Positions 16,391-24,404 of a stretch of 29,835 nt of DNA are shown here, in pieces. The position numbers were made by a program, and so were the translations under genes. Each line of letters starts with the position of its first letter. Positions within the stretch are counted from its first letter, which is position 1. Origin of the DNA: Bacteroidales bacterium UBA5548. GTDB lineage: Bacteria; Bacteroidota; Bacteroidia; Bacteroidales; UBA932. The DNA lies in assembly GCA_002425935.1 (NCBI GenBank), contig DINE01000028.1, positions 1 through 29,835 of the forward strand, written 5' to 3'. The notes beneath the pieces were generated by a model. That model had not been told where the DNA came from. It worked only from the letters and a program-made list of their open reading frames with translations, and searched no databases.

Positions 16391-17725
16391 TTATAATTTT
16401 TGAACAGCCTCTTTAAATAGTCTTCCCCTCTCCTCAAAATTTTTAAAGAGGTCAAAGCTTGCGCAGGCAGGTGAAAGAAGCACGGTATCTCCCGGCTGGG
16501 CAATTTTGTACGCAATTTCAACTGCCTCTTTGGCAGAGGTTGCATCAAACATATTGTCTACCATCCCTCCAAACACCTTGTGAAGCTTTGTATTATCTGC
16601 ACCAAGGCAGATTATTGCCCGTACCCTCTCTTTAACAAGATCAAAAAGAGGTTCATAATCATTTCCTTTATCTTTACCTCCTGCTATCCAGACAACAGGG
16701 GTTGTCATGCTCTCAAGTGCATACCATGTTGAGTTTACATTTGTAGCCTTTGAATCATTAATATAGAGGACATTTTTTACCTTCAGAACCTTCTCTAGCC
16801 TGTGTTCCACCCCCTCAAAGCTCGTAAGGCTGTCCCTTAAAACCTCATTATCTATATCGAGTACTTTACCAGTAATAGCAGCAGCCATTGAGTTGTAAAC
16901 ATTGTGCCTTCCCTGAAGGGAGAGTTCACTTAAAAACATCTGGTACTCCCTGTCCTGATAATGAACATGCATTTTGTGATCTTTGACGAATGCCCCCTCT
17001 TCAACCTCTCTCTCCTGACTGAACGGAAGTTGTTTTGCATGAAGAACTATCTGGTTAAGATGTGAAATACTTACCTCATCGTCTGCGCAAAAGATAAAGC
17101 AATCTTCCGATGACATGTTCTGAGTAATCCTGAACTTAGCCTTAATGTAGTTCTCCATTCTGTTATTGTATCTGTCAAGATGGTCTGGTGTTATATTGAG
17201 CAGAACAGCAATATCTGCCTTAAATTCATACATTCCGTCCAGCTGAAAGCTACTCAGTTCCAGTACATAATAATCGTAGTTGCAGGTTGCAACCTGATAG
17301 GCATAGCTCTGTCCGATATTACCTGCAAGGCCAACATTAAGACCCGCATTCTTAAGCAGAAAATAGATAATCGATGCGGTGGTTGTTTTACCATTACTTC
17401 CCGTTACGCATATCTTTTTCGATTTGTCATACCTTCCGGCAAACTCTATCTCTGAGATAACAGGTACATTATTGTTAGTAAGCTCCTCAATTATGGGAAC
17501 TGTGTCAGGTATACCCGGACTCTTTACCACTACAGAGGCATTGAGAATCTTCTCTCTGGTATGGCCACCCTCTTCAAAGGGGATACTGTACTTCTCCAAA
17601 ATCTCCCTTGCCTGATCGGTAACCATATTGCTGTCGGAAAGAAACACCTCGTGACCCTTAATAGTGGCCAGGACAGCTGTTCCAATTCCGCTTTCGCCTC
17701 CGCCGAGTACAACAACTCTGTTCAT
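16391..17725 (-). CDS. murD: UDP-N-acetylmuramoyl-L-alanine--D-glutamate ligase
   Basis: Adds D-glutamate to UDP-MurNAc-L-Ala in the cytoplasm. The 444-residue protein carries the N-terminal loop LGGGESGIG (7-15), the Mur ligase P-loop GSNGKTTT (109-116), ELSSFQLD (156-163), NITPDHLDRY (177-186), NDSKATN and the C-terminal LLSPACASFDLFKNFEERG. The last is characteristic of MurD. It lies two bases after mraY and 17 bases before the chosen ftsW start. No Shine-Dalgarno sequence is seen; upstream sequence is A-rich (AAAATAAGATAATT). Confidence 0.97.
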   Translation of the reverse strand: MNRVVVLGGGESGIGTAVLATIKGHEVFLSDSNMVTDQAREILEKYSIPFEEGGHTREKILNASVVVKSPGIPDTVPIIEELTNNNVPVISEIEFAGRYDKSKKICVTGSNGKTTTASIIYFLLKNAGLNVGLAGNIGQSYAYQVATCNYDYYVLELSSFQLDGMYEFKADIAVLLNITPDHLDRYNNRMENYIKAKFRITQNMSSEDCFIFCADDEVSISHLNQIVLHAKQLPFSQEREVEEGAFVKDHKMHVHYQDREYQMFLSELSLQGRHNVYNSMAAAITGKVLDIDNEVLRDSLTSFEGVEHRLEKVLKVKNVLYINDSKATNVNSTWYALESMTTPVVWIAGGKDKGNDYEPLFDLVKERVRAIICLGADNTKLHKVFGGMVDNMFDATSAKEAVEIAYKIAQPGDTVLLSPACASFDLFKNFEERGRLFKEAVQKL

Positions 17726-17727
17726 AA

Positions 17728-19008
17728 TTATCTTATTTTTAATGTTATTACTGTAATGACTGCAAGGAATACGGCTATGATCCAGAAGCGGGTTACAATT
17801 TTTGCCTCAGGCAGAGCCCTTTTAGGTGATTTTATTATTGATTCGCTGCCCTCAACCTGAAAATGGTGATGCAGCGGAGACATCTTAAATACCCTTACCC
17901 CTTTACCGTACTTTCTTTTTGTATATTTGAAGTAAAGCCTCTGGATTATCACAGAGAGGCTCTCAACAAAGAAAATTCCGCAGAGAATCGGGATAAGTAA
18001 CTCTTTACGTATCATGATTGCAGCTACGGCAATTATTCCCCCTATTGCAAGACTGCCTGTGTCGCCCATAAACACCTGAGCAGGGTAGGAGTTGTACCAC
18101 AGGAAGCCAATTAATGCCCCGATAAATGCAGCCAGAACCACCACAATTTCACCCGTATTTGGCAGATACATTATGTGGAGGTAGTTTGCATAGATTATGT
18201 TACCGGACAGATATGCAAGTATTGCAAGTGTTGTCCCTACAATGACCGATATACCTGTTGTTAGACCGTCCATCCCATCTGTGAGGTTGGTGCCGTTTGA
18301 TACTGCAGTCACAATAAAAATAACTGACAATATGTAGATTACCCAAGTGAAGCGTTTCCCGGCCTCACCTTTGAACGGAGATAACCAGGCATAATCAAAC
18401 TCATTGTCTTTAATGAAAGGTATAGTAGATTTTGTACTCTTCTCATCTCTAAAATAGCTTAGTCTTGATTCAAAACCCTCCTGAGATACAACCTCCTGCA
18501 AAGCATCCTTTTCGACTGCCGTTGCCGGAACCCTTACCACCACCTGATCACTTGCGTAAAGTGCAACTCCTACAATCAGACCCAGACCAACTTGTCCGAA
18601 TATTTTAAACCTTCCCTTTAAACCCTCTTTGTTCTTCTTGAAAACCTTTATATAGTCGTCTGCAAAACCTATCAGACCCAGCCATACAGCAGTAATAATA
18701 AGCAGCTGTACATAAATATTTGTCAGGTCACCCAGAAGAAGTGCCGGAATAAGTGTGGCTACCAGAATAATAATCCCTCCCATAGTTGGAGTCCCTTTTT
18801 TCTGAAGTTGCCCTTCCAGGCCGAGTTCTCTGACATCTTCACCTATCTGTTTTAGTGCTAGCCTCCTTATAATCTTTTTTCCCACAAAAAGGGCTAATAT
18901 CAGAGAGAATAGTATTGCAGCGAAAGAGCGAAATGTAAGGTACCTGAACAGACCGATCCCCGGAAAGTCCACGCTCTCTCTTAGGTATTCGAATAAATTA
19001 TAAAGCAT
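17728..19008 (-). CDS. mraY: Phospho-N-acetylmuramoyl-pentapeptide transferase
   Basis: The integral membrane enzyme that joins UDP-MurNAc-pentapeptide to undecaprenyl phosphate, forming lipid I. Visible: KKGTPTMGG (70-78), FADDYIK with Asp117/Asp118, NGTNLTDGMDGL (238-249), MGDTGS with Asp316, and MSPLHHHFQ (376-384). At 426 residues it is about 60 longer than the E. coli enzyme. The excess is a hydrophilic insertion at about 152-215 between membrane segments, which I recall as usual for Bacteroidota. Its start overlaps murE by 11 bases. Confidence 0.97.
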   Translation of the reverse strand: MLYNLFEYLRESVDFPGIGLFRYLTFRSFAAILFSLILALFVGKKIIRRLALKQIGEDVRELGLEGQLQKKGTPTMGGIIILVATLIPALLLGDLTNIYVQLLIITAVWLGLIGFADDYIKVFKKNKEGLKGRFKIFGQVGLGLIVGVALYASDQVVVRVPATAVEKDALQEVVSQEGFESRLSYFRDEKSTKSTIPFIKDNEFDYAWLSPFKGEAGKRFTWVIYILSVIFIVTAVSNGTNLTDGMDGLTTGISVIVGTTLAILAYLSGNIIYANYLHIMYLPNTGEIVVVLAAFIGALIGFLWYNSYPAQVFMGDTGSLAIGGIIAVAAIMIRKELLIPILCGIFFVESLSVIIQRLYFKYTKRKYGKGVRVFKMSPLHHHFQVEGSESIIKSPKRALPEAKIVTRFWIIAVFLAVITVITLKIR

Positions 19009-20464
19009 CGCTCTGGGTTTTTAAGTTAAATATCTCTTCTATTATCTCTTTGTCATCAAAATGGTGCTTAACACCTTTGATATCCTGATAGTTCTCGTGA
19101 CCTTTGCCTGCAATAAGTACAAGCGATCCGGGTTTTGCCAGGGCAATTGCAGTTCTGATAGCCTCTTTCCGGTCTGTGATAAACAGAGCTCTTGCCCTCT
19201 CCGAAACCGAAAACCCTTTTTTGATATCATCAATTATCGCTTCGGGCTCTTCAAATCGCGGATTATCCGATGTGACAACTATTTTATCTGAGTATTGGGC
19301 TGATACCTGAGCCATTTCGGGCCTCTTGGTTTTGTCTCTGTCTCCTCCGCATCCGAAAACGGTTATTATCTCTCTTCCGGCAGCGCTGTCATGCAATGTC
19401 TTTAGTACATTTTCAAGAGCATCGGGTGTGTGTGCGTAGTCAACAACTGCGGTGATATCTTCGCCGCCTTTGATGTATTCAAGTCTGCCTGAGACAGATT
19501 CCAGAGAACTGAGCGCAACAAGAATCTCATCGGTCGATGCTCCCAGAAGCTCGGCTGCTGATGTAACTGCAAGAAGATTATATGCGTTATGAGTTCCGAT
19601 AAATCTTGTCCAGACCTCTTTGCTGCCCATTTTAAGAAGCATGCCGTCAAGGCTGTTCTCGATAACTCTGCAGTTGAAGTCGGCAGGAGACTGGCATGAG
19701 TAGGTATGAATCTTTGCTTTGCAATTCTGAACCATTACAAGACCATTCTTGTCATCTATGTTAGTCAGAGCAAAGCAATCAGAGGTAAGATTGTCAAAAA
19801 GACTCTTCTTGGCTTTAATATACTCTATAAATGTCTTGTGATAGTCAAGATGGTCGTGTGTGATATTTGAAAATATTGCACCAGTAAATTTCAACCCTGC
19901 AACTCTCTTCTGATCTAATGAGTGCGAACTTACCTCCATAAAACAGAATTCACACCCTTCATCTGCCATTCCCGCAAGCAGGGCGTTAATCTGAACCGGA
20001 TCGGGAGTTGTGTGAGTTGCCTCAAACCTCTTCTCCCCAATGAAGTTCGCAATTGTTGAGAGTAATCCGCACTTGTATCCAAGTTTTGTAAAGAGCTGAT
20101 AAAGAAGTGTTACGGTTGTGGTTTTGCCGTTTGTTCCGGTAATGCCCACCAGTCTGATCTTTTCAGATGGATTTCCGTAGAACTCCGATGCAGCGATTCC
20201 AAGAGCGTTGTGGCTGCTTTCGGTAACAAGTGTTGTTACGCCTGCCGGAACATTTCCGGGAGCCTCACAAATAACTGCTACAGCACCCGAAGCCACTGCA
20301 ACCGGGATATAGTTGTGTCCATCTGAGGTGCTCCCTTTAAGCGCTACGAAAAGAGATCCTTTTTTTACCTCTCTTGAGTCAAAAGTAACAGAGACGATAT
20401 CGATTTCTGTATCACCTTTGATTTTCAAGCCGGGTATATTTTGTATAATCTTACTTAGTAACAT
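18998..20464 (-). CDS. murE: UDP-MurNAc-L-alanyl-D-glutamate--meso-diaminopimelate ligase
   Basis: Adds the third stem-peptide residue. The 488-residue Mur ligase shows the P-loop GTNGKTTT (110-117), TTPDP (152-156), NITHDHLDYH (200-209), the lysine-rich YIKAKK near 215-220 holding the carbamylated lysine, and VVDYAHTPDAL. The motif TSDNPRFEEP (DNPR at 400-403) is the meso-diaminopimelate specificity signature, as opposed to the D(D/N)P(N/A) type of lysine-adding enzymes. The cell wall should therefore be of the DAP type. It overlaps ftsI by 14 bases and mraY by 11. Confidence 0.96.
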   Translation of the reverse strand: MLLSKIIQNIPGLKIKGDTEIDIVSVTFDSREVKKGSLFVALKGSTSDGHNYIPVAVASGAVAVICEAPGNVPAGVTTLVTESSHNALGIAASEFYGNPSEKIRLVGITGTNGKTTTVTLLYQLFTKLGYKCGLLSTIANFIGEKRFEATHTTPDPVQINALLAGMADEGCEFCFMEVSSHSLDQKRVAGLKFTGAIFSNITHDHLDYHKTFIEYIKAKKSLFDNLTSDCFALTNIDDKNGLVMVQNCKAKIHTYSCQSPADFNCRVIENSLDGMLLKMGSKEVWTRFIGTHNAYNLLAVTSAAELLGASTDEILVALSSLESVSGRLEYIKGGEDITAVVDYAHTPDALENVLKTLHDSAAGREIITVFGCGGDRDKTKRPEMAQVSAQYSDKIVVTSDNPRFEEPEAIIDDIKKGFSVSERARALFITDRKEAIRTAIALAKPGSLVLIAGKGHENYQDIKGVKHHFDDKEIIEEIFNLKTQSDAL

Positions 20465-22556
20465 AAAATTCAGAAAATTGAAGGTCTATAACTCCGTTCT
20501 TTGGAAGATAGGTTCCGGCAGCAGGAATTTGTGAAATAACTCTGCCTTTGCCGCTGAACTGCACCCTGTAACCTCTGTTTTCCAGAAGGTAGAGAGCATC
20601 TTTCAGCCCCATTCCTGTTACGTCTGGTATTGAATCGTTCGGAGCGGCATTGTATGCAACGATTGCCTTACCAGTGCTGTCTCTTTTTAGCCACTCACCC
20701 TGAGCAACTGCTTTAAAACTTGTTTTTAATTTAGGAAGAACCTCTCTGGCAGATGACCCGGCTCCGGCGAGAATCTGAGGATACTCCTCTCTCTCTTCCT
20801 CAGGTTTTAAAGGGTCTGTCCAGTGTGGGCTTGATGCATATATCTTGTCTGAAATAAGTTTGAACACAGGTGCCGCCCACGCCCCTCCGTAAAAGTTTCC
20901 GCTTGTCTTATTCGTGTAAAGAACCACTATAGCCGAATACTGAGGGTTGTCAGAAGGGAAGAATCCTGCAAACGAAGCCTGGTGTTTTTTATTTCCCTGA
21001 GCATCTTTGTATCTTCCGTCAAATGCAATCTGAGCTGTTCCCGTTTTGCCTGATATTTTATATTTTGGACTATCCAGAGGCTTTGCAGTTCCGTGTTCAA
21101 CTACCCCTCTGAGGGCTCTGTGTACCTGTTCTATTGTTTTCTTTGAGCACACAGAGCCACTCACCTCCTGCGGGCCGAACTCCTTGACGATAATGCCGCT
21201 TTTTTGCAGGTTCTCTACAAAATAGGGCTTCATCATCTTGCCATTGTTGGCGATGGCATTGTAGAAGGTCAGGGTGTGCAGAGGGGTGAGAAGAGAGAAG
21301 TAACCAATTGACATCATTGGCAATGAGAGTTTAGACCACATGGGATCACCCGGGGTATATATCGCAGCCCTTGCCTCACCCGGAAGGTCGAGGTTAAAGC
21401 GCTCGTTTATCTTCATGTTCATTATGCGGTTCACATAGCTCTTTTCATTATTGGCATAGTGCTCTACCGCAAGTTTGGCAAAGGCTACATTTGAGGACTT
21501 TTCGAATGCCTCCAGCAGACTTATGTTACCGTAACCCCCGGCTCTTACATCCGTGAAGTTTGTTGTACTGTAAGCCCATTTTCCGTTTCCGGCATCTACA
21601 CGTGTATCAAGTGTAACATACCCGTCTTCCAGAAGTGCAACCAGTGTTGCAAGCTTAAAGGTTGAGCCGGGTTCTGTAGCGTGCGCTACTGCATAGTTGT
21701 ATGATTCGTCAAAGGTTCCGCCAGGACCCTTTTTCATGTTGGCAATAGCTCTGATTGCACCGGTTTTAACCTCCATGACAATTGCTGTTGCCCCTTCGAA
21801 TACATCGGATTTCGATAGCTGCTCCCTGAGAGCATTCTCGGCAGCTTCTTGAATCTCAATGCTTAGTGTTGTCTGTACATCAAGTCCGTCATTAGGCAGA
21901 ATTATCTCCTCTCCGATTACGGGAACCCACTCCCCTCCGAGCATTCTTTGCACAGTCTGCCTACCGGGTGTACCACGCAGATAGTAGTCGTAACTCTTCT
22001 CAATACCCACACCTACACCTTCGTTATTAATGAATCCGATTGTTCTGTATGCGAGTCTGCCGTAAGGGTTATTTCTCTTATTCCGCTGTTCGGTAATGAT
22101 TCCGCCACGGTTAACCCCCTCTCTGAAAACGGGGAATTTCCTTATTTGCAACATTTCGCTGTAGTCAACCAGTCTGTTACCTACAGTTTTATATCTCTTA
22201 CCCTCCCTTCTTGCCGTTACCAGTTCTCTTTTATACTCAGACGCACCTTTGTCGCCGAAAAAGAGGGAAAGTTCACGTGAAAGTGCATCAATATTATTGT
22301 TAAACAGAGTGTCGGATGGTACCACACAATCCATTCTTATCTGAAAATATGGAACAGACGCAGAGAGTGGTCTGCCGTCCATTGCGAGAATACTGCCCCT
22401 TGTGGCCTCTATCTCCTCCTGTCGGTACGAGATATCGGTATCGCTTGTTTTGACATCGGCAAAGTACTGAAGGTATATGATTCTCCACAATATCCTTATT
22501 GTAAGGATAATGAGAAAAGCATAAATTATGTAAACCCTTTTTATGAATGTATTCAT
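20451..22556 (-). CDS. ftsI: Septal transpeptidase FtsI / PBP3 (class B PBP with PASTA domain)
   Basis: Crosslinks septal peptidoglycan, working with FtsW. One membrane helix lies at about 8-30. The class B pedestal follows from residue 45, and then the transpeptidase domain with SxxK at Ser298-Lys301 (EPGSTFK), SSN at 354-356 and KTGTAQ at 504-509. A single PASTA domain covers about 641-696. The PASTA domain and the 701-residue length exceed E. coli FtsI (588) and resemble Bacteroidota and Firmicute forms. It follows ftsL after four bases and overlaps murE by 14. A GGAGAG sequence lies about 7 bases upstream of the ATG. Confidence 0.96.
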   Translation of the reverse strand: MNTFIKRVYIIYAFLIILTIRILWRIIYLQYFADVKTSDTDISYRQEEIEATRGSILAMDGRPLSASVPYFQIRMDCVVPSDTLFNNNIDALSRELSLFFGDKGASEYKRELVTARREGKRYKTVGNRLVDYSEMLQIRKFPVFREGVNRGGIITEQRNKRNNPYGRLAYRTIGFINNEGVGVGIEKSYDYYLRGTPGRQTVQRMLGGEWVPVIGEEIILPNDGLDVQTTLSIEIQEAAENALREQLSKSDVFEGATAIVMEVKTGAIRAIANMKKGPGGTFDESYNYAVAHATEPGSTFKLATLVALLEDGYVTLDTRVDAGNGKWAYSTTNFTDVRAGGYGNISLLEAFEKSSNVAFAKLAVEHYANNEKSYVNRIMNMKINERFNLDLPGEARAAIYTPGDPMWSKLSLPMMSIGYFSLLTPLHTLTFYNAIANNGKMMKPYFVENLQKSGIIVKEFGPQEVSGSVCSKKTIEQVHRALRGVVEHGTAKPLDSPKYKISGKTGTAQIAFDGRYKDAQGNKKHQASFAGFFPSDNPQYSAIVVLYTNKTSGNFYGGAWAAPVFKLISDKIYASSPHWTDPLKPEEEREEYPQILAGAGSSAREVLPKLKTSFKAVAQGEWLKRDSTGKAIVAYNAAPNDSIPDVTGMGLKDALYLLENRGYRVQFSGKGRVISQIPAAGTYLPKNGVIDLQFSEFYVTK

Positions 22557-22560
22557 AAAG

Positions 22561-22884
22561 CTACTCTCCGATTACTACTCTTTTTGGCGGATCCAGTGGT
22601 GCCTTTAACGTAGAGTTCAGCTCAAGAAGCCTCTTCTCTACCTCCAATCTTTTGCTTTGGTATTGCAGTCTTGCAGATTTACTTGTGTAATCTGCCTTCA
22701 GATGCTTAAGTTCTCTCTGATTTCTTCTCTCGATAAGAAGGCTCCTCTCCATACCAAAATTTATTGTTATGTAGAGAATTACGAGCACAAACAAGAAAAG
22801 AACAAAACGGGCATGCTGAATGATACCGCTGTGAAGGAGTATCTGCCCTCCAAGTATCTCATTCATCCAGTTTTTCTTAGCCAT
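22561..22884 (-). CDS. ftsL: FtsL-like cell division membrane protein
   Basis: A small 107-residue bitopic protein. It has a hydrophilic N-terminus, one membrane helix at about 27-44 (FVLFLFVLVILYITINFG), and then a region rich in Lys, Arg, Glu and Leu (about 48-92) likely to form the coiled coil typical of FtsL. Sequence similarity in this family is weak. The identification rests on size, topology and the conserved place between rsmH and ftsI. FtsL forms a complex with FtsQ and a FtsB partner and activates FtsW/FtsI; no ftsB-like gene is in the window. Confidence 0.85.
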   Translation of the reverse strand: MAKKNWMNEILGGQILLHSGIIQHARFVLFLFVLVILYITINFGMERSLLIERRNQRELKHLKADYTSKSARLQYQSKRLEVEKRLLELNSTLKAPLDPPKRVVIGE

Positions 22885-22900
22885 AGTCAGGTTCTTTTAA

Positions 22901-23803
22901 TCATACTCTTTCTGCTACCCGTAATTTTGCGCTTCTTGCCCTTGTGTTGGACGATATCTCCTCTTCTGACGGAGAGACCGGCCTCTTGGTTATAATATTA
23001 AACGGTGTCTCAAATCTGCCGTAAATGTCTTTTTCAATCTTTCCCTCTGTGTTCCCTGTCTTCATAAATGTTTTAACCATTCTGTCTTCCAGCGAGTGGT
23101 AGGTAATAATTACCAATCTGCCACCCGGCTTTAAAATCTCCTTTGTGTCGTTTAAAAAATATTCCAGCGCCTTCATCTCACCGTTCACCTCTATTCTTAA
23201 GGCCTGATAAATTTTTGCCAGATATTTATGCTCTGCGAATTTTGGTAGAACCGGGGCTAATGCCCTGTTCAGATCTGCCGTGGTTTTTACCGCCACCTTC
23301 TCTCTCTCCCGGCATATCAAAGCCGCCACCTTCCTGCTGTTCTCAACCTCGCCGTATTTCCAGAGCACACTTGAGAGCTCCTCTTGCTGATAACTATTTA
23401 AAATATCTGCTGCAGTCTGTTTAGCAAGCGTGTTCATTCTCATATCCAGGAGAGAGTCAAATCTGAAGGAAAATCCTCTCTGTCCGGTGTCGAACTGATG
23501 AGAGGAGACCCCAAGATCTGCCAATATTCCATCCAGTTTGTCAAGTTTGTGATACCTAACATAGTTTCTCAGAAACCTGAAATTATTGTGTACAAGTATC
23601 AGTCTGTTATCATCCGGTGCATTTTTAAGCGCATCGGTATCTCTGTCCATTGCTATCAACCGTCCCCCGGCATCAAGTCTGTTTAGAATCTCCCTGCTGT
23701 GACCCCCGCCGCCGAATGTCACATCGGCATAAAGCCCCCCTTTGGACATAACCAAAGCAGATACACTCTCATCAAGTAGTACAGGTGTGTGGTAAGTTCC
23801 CAT
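22901..23803 (-). CDS. rsmH: 16S rRNA (cytosine(1402)-N4)-methyltransferase RsmH
   Basis: Methylates N4 of C1402 in 16S rRNA using SAM. The 300-residue MraW family protein shows HTPVLLDESV at the N-terminus, the SAM-binding DVTFGGGGHS (27-36), DGILADLGVSSHQFD (91-105), RGFSFRFDSLLDMRM, and YHSLEDRMVK in the C-terminal half. It is the second gene of the cluster. It is preceded by a perfect AAGGAGG at 8 bases, which overlaps the mraZ stop codon. ftsL follows after 16 bases. Confidence 0.96.
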   Translation of the reverse strand: MGTYHTPVLLDESVSALVMSKGGLYADVTFGGGGHSREILNRLDAGGRLIAMDRDTDALKNAPDDNRLILVHNNFRFLRNYVRYHKLDKLDGILADLGVSSHQFDTGQRGFSFRFDSLLDMRMNTLAKQTAADILNSYQQEELSSVLWKYGEVENSRKVAALICREREKVAVKTTADLNRALAPVLPKFAEHKYLAKIYQALRIEVNGEMKALEYFLNDTKEILKPGGRLVIITYHSLEDRMVKTFMKTGNTEGKIEKDIYGRFETPFNIITKRPVSPSEEEISSNTRARSAKLRVAERV

Positions 23804-23811
23804 GACCAGCT

Positions 23812-23818
23812 CCTCCTT
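23812..23818 (-). promoter_or_regulatory. Shine-Dalgarno sequence of rsmH
   Basis: AAGGAGG on the minus strand lies 8 bases before the rsmH ATG and shares two bases with the mraZ stop codon TAA. The spacing is ideal. Most genes in this window lack such a sequence, so this one stands out. Confidence 0.6.
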
Positions 23819-24263
23819 ATCCTAAGATTTTCTCTGCCAGTTCTGAATAGTCACTTCCGGGGAGTCTCTCCTGATTGTAGTTCTCTTTTGCCCAGATTTC
23901 TATTTTGTGGTCGTTGCCCGCAAACATAACCTCCTTATCAACCCCGATTTCGCTCAGGAGTCTTTTGGGGATGGATATTCTGCCAAATTTTTCATCCGGT
24001 TCAACCAGGGCTCTGTCTCTCATGTACTCCCTCCAGAAGAGGGCGTGCTCTTTCTTAAAAAAATTGAGACGGGATTTTACCTCCTCTGATTGCCTGACCC
24101 ACTCGTCGTAGGTGTACATCTCCAGGCAATTGAAATAGAGATCCTTTTTAACCACAAAACGAAGATCTGCAGAGCTCCCCAGCATGGCTTTAAGCGACGA
24201 AGGAAATACTACTCTTCCTTTGTCGTCAACCTTCCCGCTGTGTTCTCCGATGAACTTTATCAT
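23817..24263 (-). CDS. mraZ: Transcriptional regulator MraZ
   Basis: A DNA-binding protein that in E. coli represses its own dcw operon by binding tandem TGGGN repeats. The 148-residue sequence has two AbrB/SpoVT-like halves. The first is around 8-50 with GKVDDKGRVVFPSSLK, the second around 84-126 with EPDEKFGRISIPKRLL. It is the first gene of the division cluster. A promoter and a 10-bp-periodic operator-like array lie just upstream (24295-24350). MraZ forms ring-shaped oligomers that contact several repeats, which fits the array. Confidence 0.95.
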   Translation of the reverse strand: MIKFIGEHSGKVDDKGRVVFPSSLKAMLGSSADLRFVVKKDLYFNCLEMYTYDEWVRQSEEVKSRLNFFKKEHALFWREYMRDRALVEPDEKFGRISIPKRLLSEIGVDKEVMFAGNDHKIEIWAKENYNQERLPGSDYSELAEKILG

Positions 24264-24294
24264 TACGTACCTTGAATTGTGGTTTTGATGTAGG

Positions 24295-24328
24295 CAAATT
24301 TACAGAAAGTTTTCCACTTTATTACAAA
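24295..24328 (-). promoter_or_regulatory. Predicted promoter of the mraZ-led division cluster
   Basis: On the minus strand a perfect -7 box TAAATTTG (24295-24302) lies 31 bases before the mraZ ATG. A TTTG (24325-24328) sits 22 bases further upstream, slightly wider than the usual 19-21. The -33 element and spacer are covered by the tandem operator array, which would allow repression by MraZ. Confidence 0.55.
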
Positions 24329-24350
24329 TTTTTACAATTTTTTCCACATA
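24311..24350 (-). promoter_or_regulatory. Putative MraZ operator: four 10-bp tandem units
   Basis: Read on the minus strand, TGGAA, TGTAA, TGTAA and TGGAA recur at exactly 10-base steps (24342-24346, 24332-24336, 24322-24326, 24312-24316). Each is separated by five mostly A/T bases. The outer two are both GTGGAAA. The layout equals that of E. coli MraZ sites (TGGGN with 5-base spacers). The base motif differs, so binding is inferred from layout and position. Confidence 0.6.
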
Positions 24351-24377
24351 TTTTTCAACAATTCTAGATTAAATGGC

Positions 24378-24385
24378 TATCTTCG
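24378..24385 (+). promoter_or_regulatory. Possible -7 box of the M23 peptidase gene
   Basis: TATCTTCG has one mismatch to TAnnTTTG and lies 19 bases before the ATG at 24405. No clear TTTG is seen upstream at the expected distance, where the MraZ-type array ends. Confidence 0.3.
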
Positions 24386-24404
24386 AGCGACAAAATGGAC
24401 AAGG

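Noticed and set aside
17728..24263. Search for murF and ddl within the division cluster
   Set aside because: All three Mur ligases were checked by motif: MurE, MurD and MurC. None is MurF, and no ATP-grasp Ddl is present. Their absence from the cluster is, as I recall, usual in Bacteroidota, so it is not reported as unusual.
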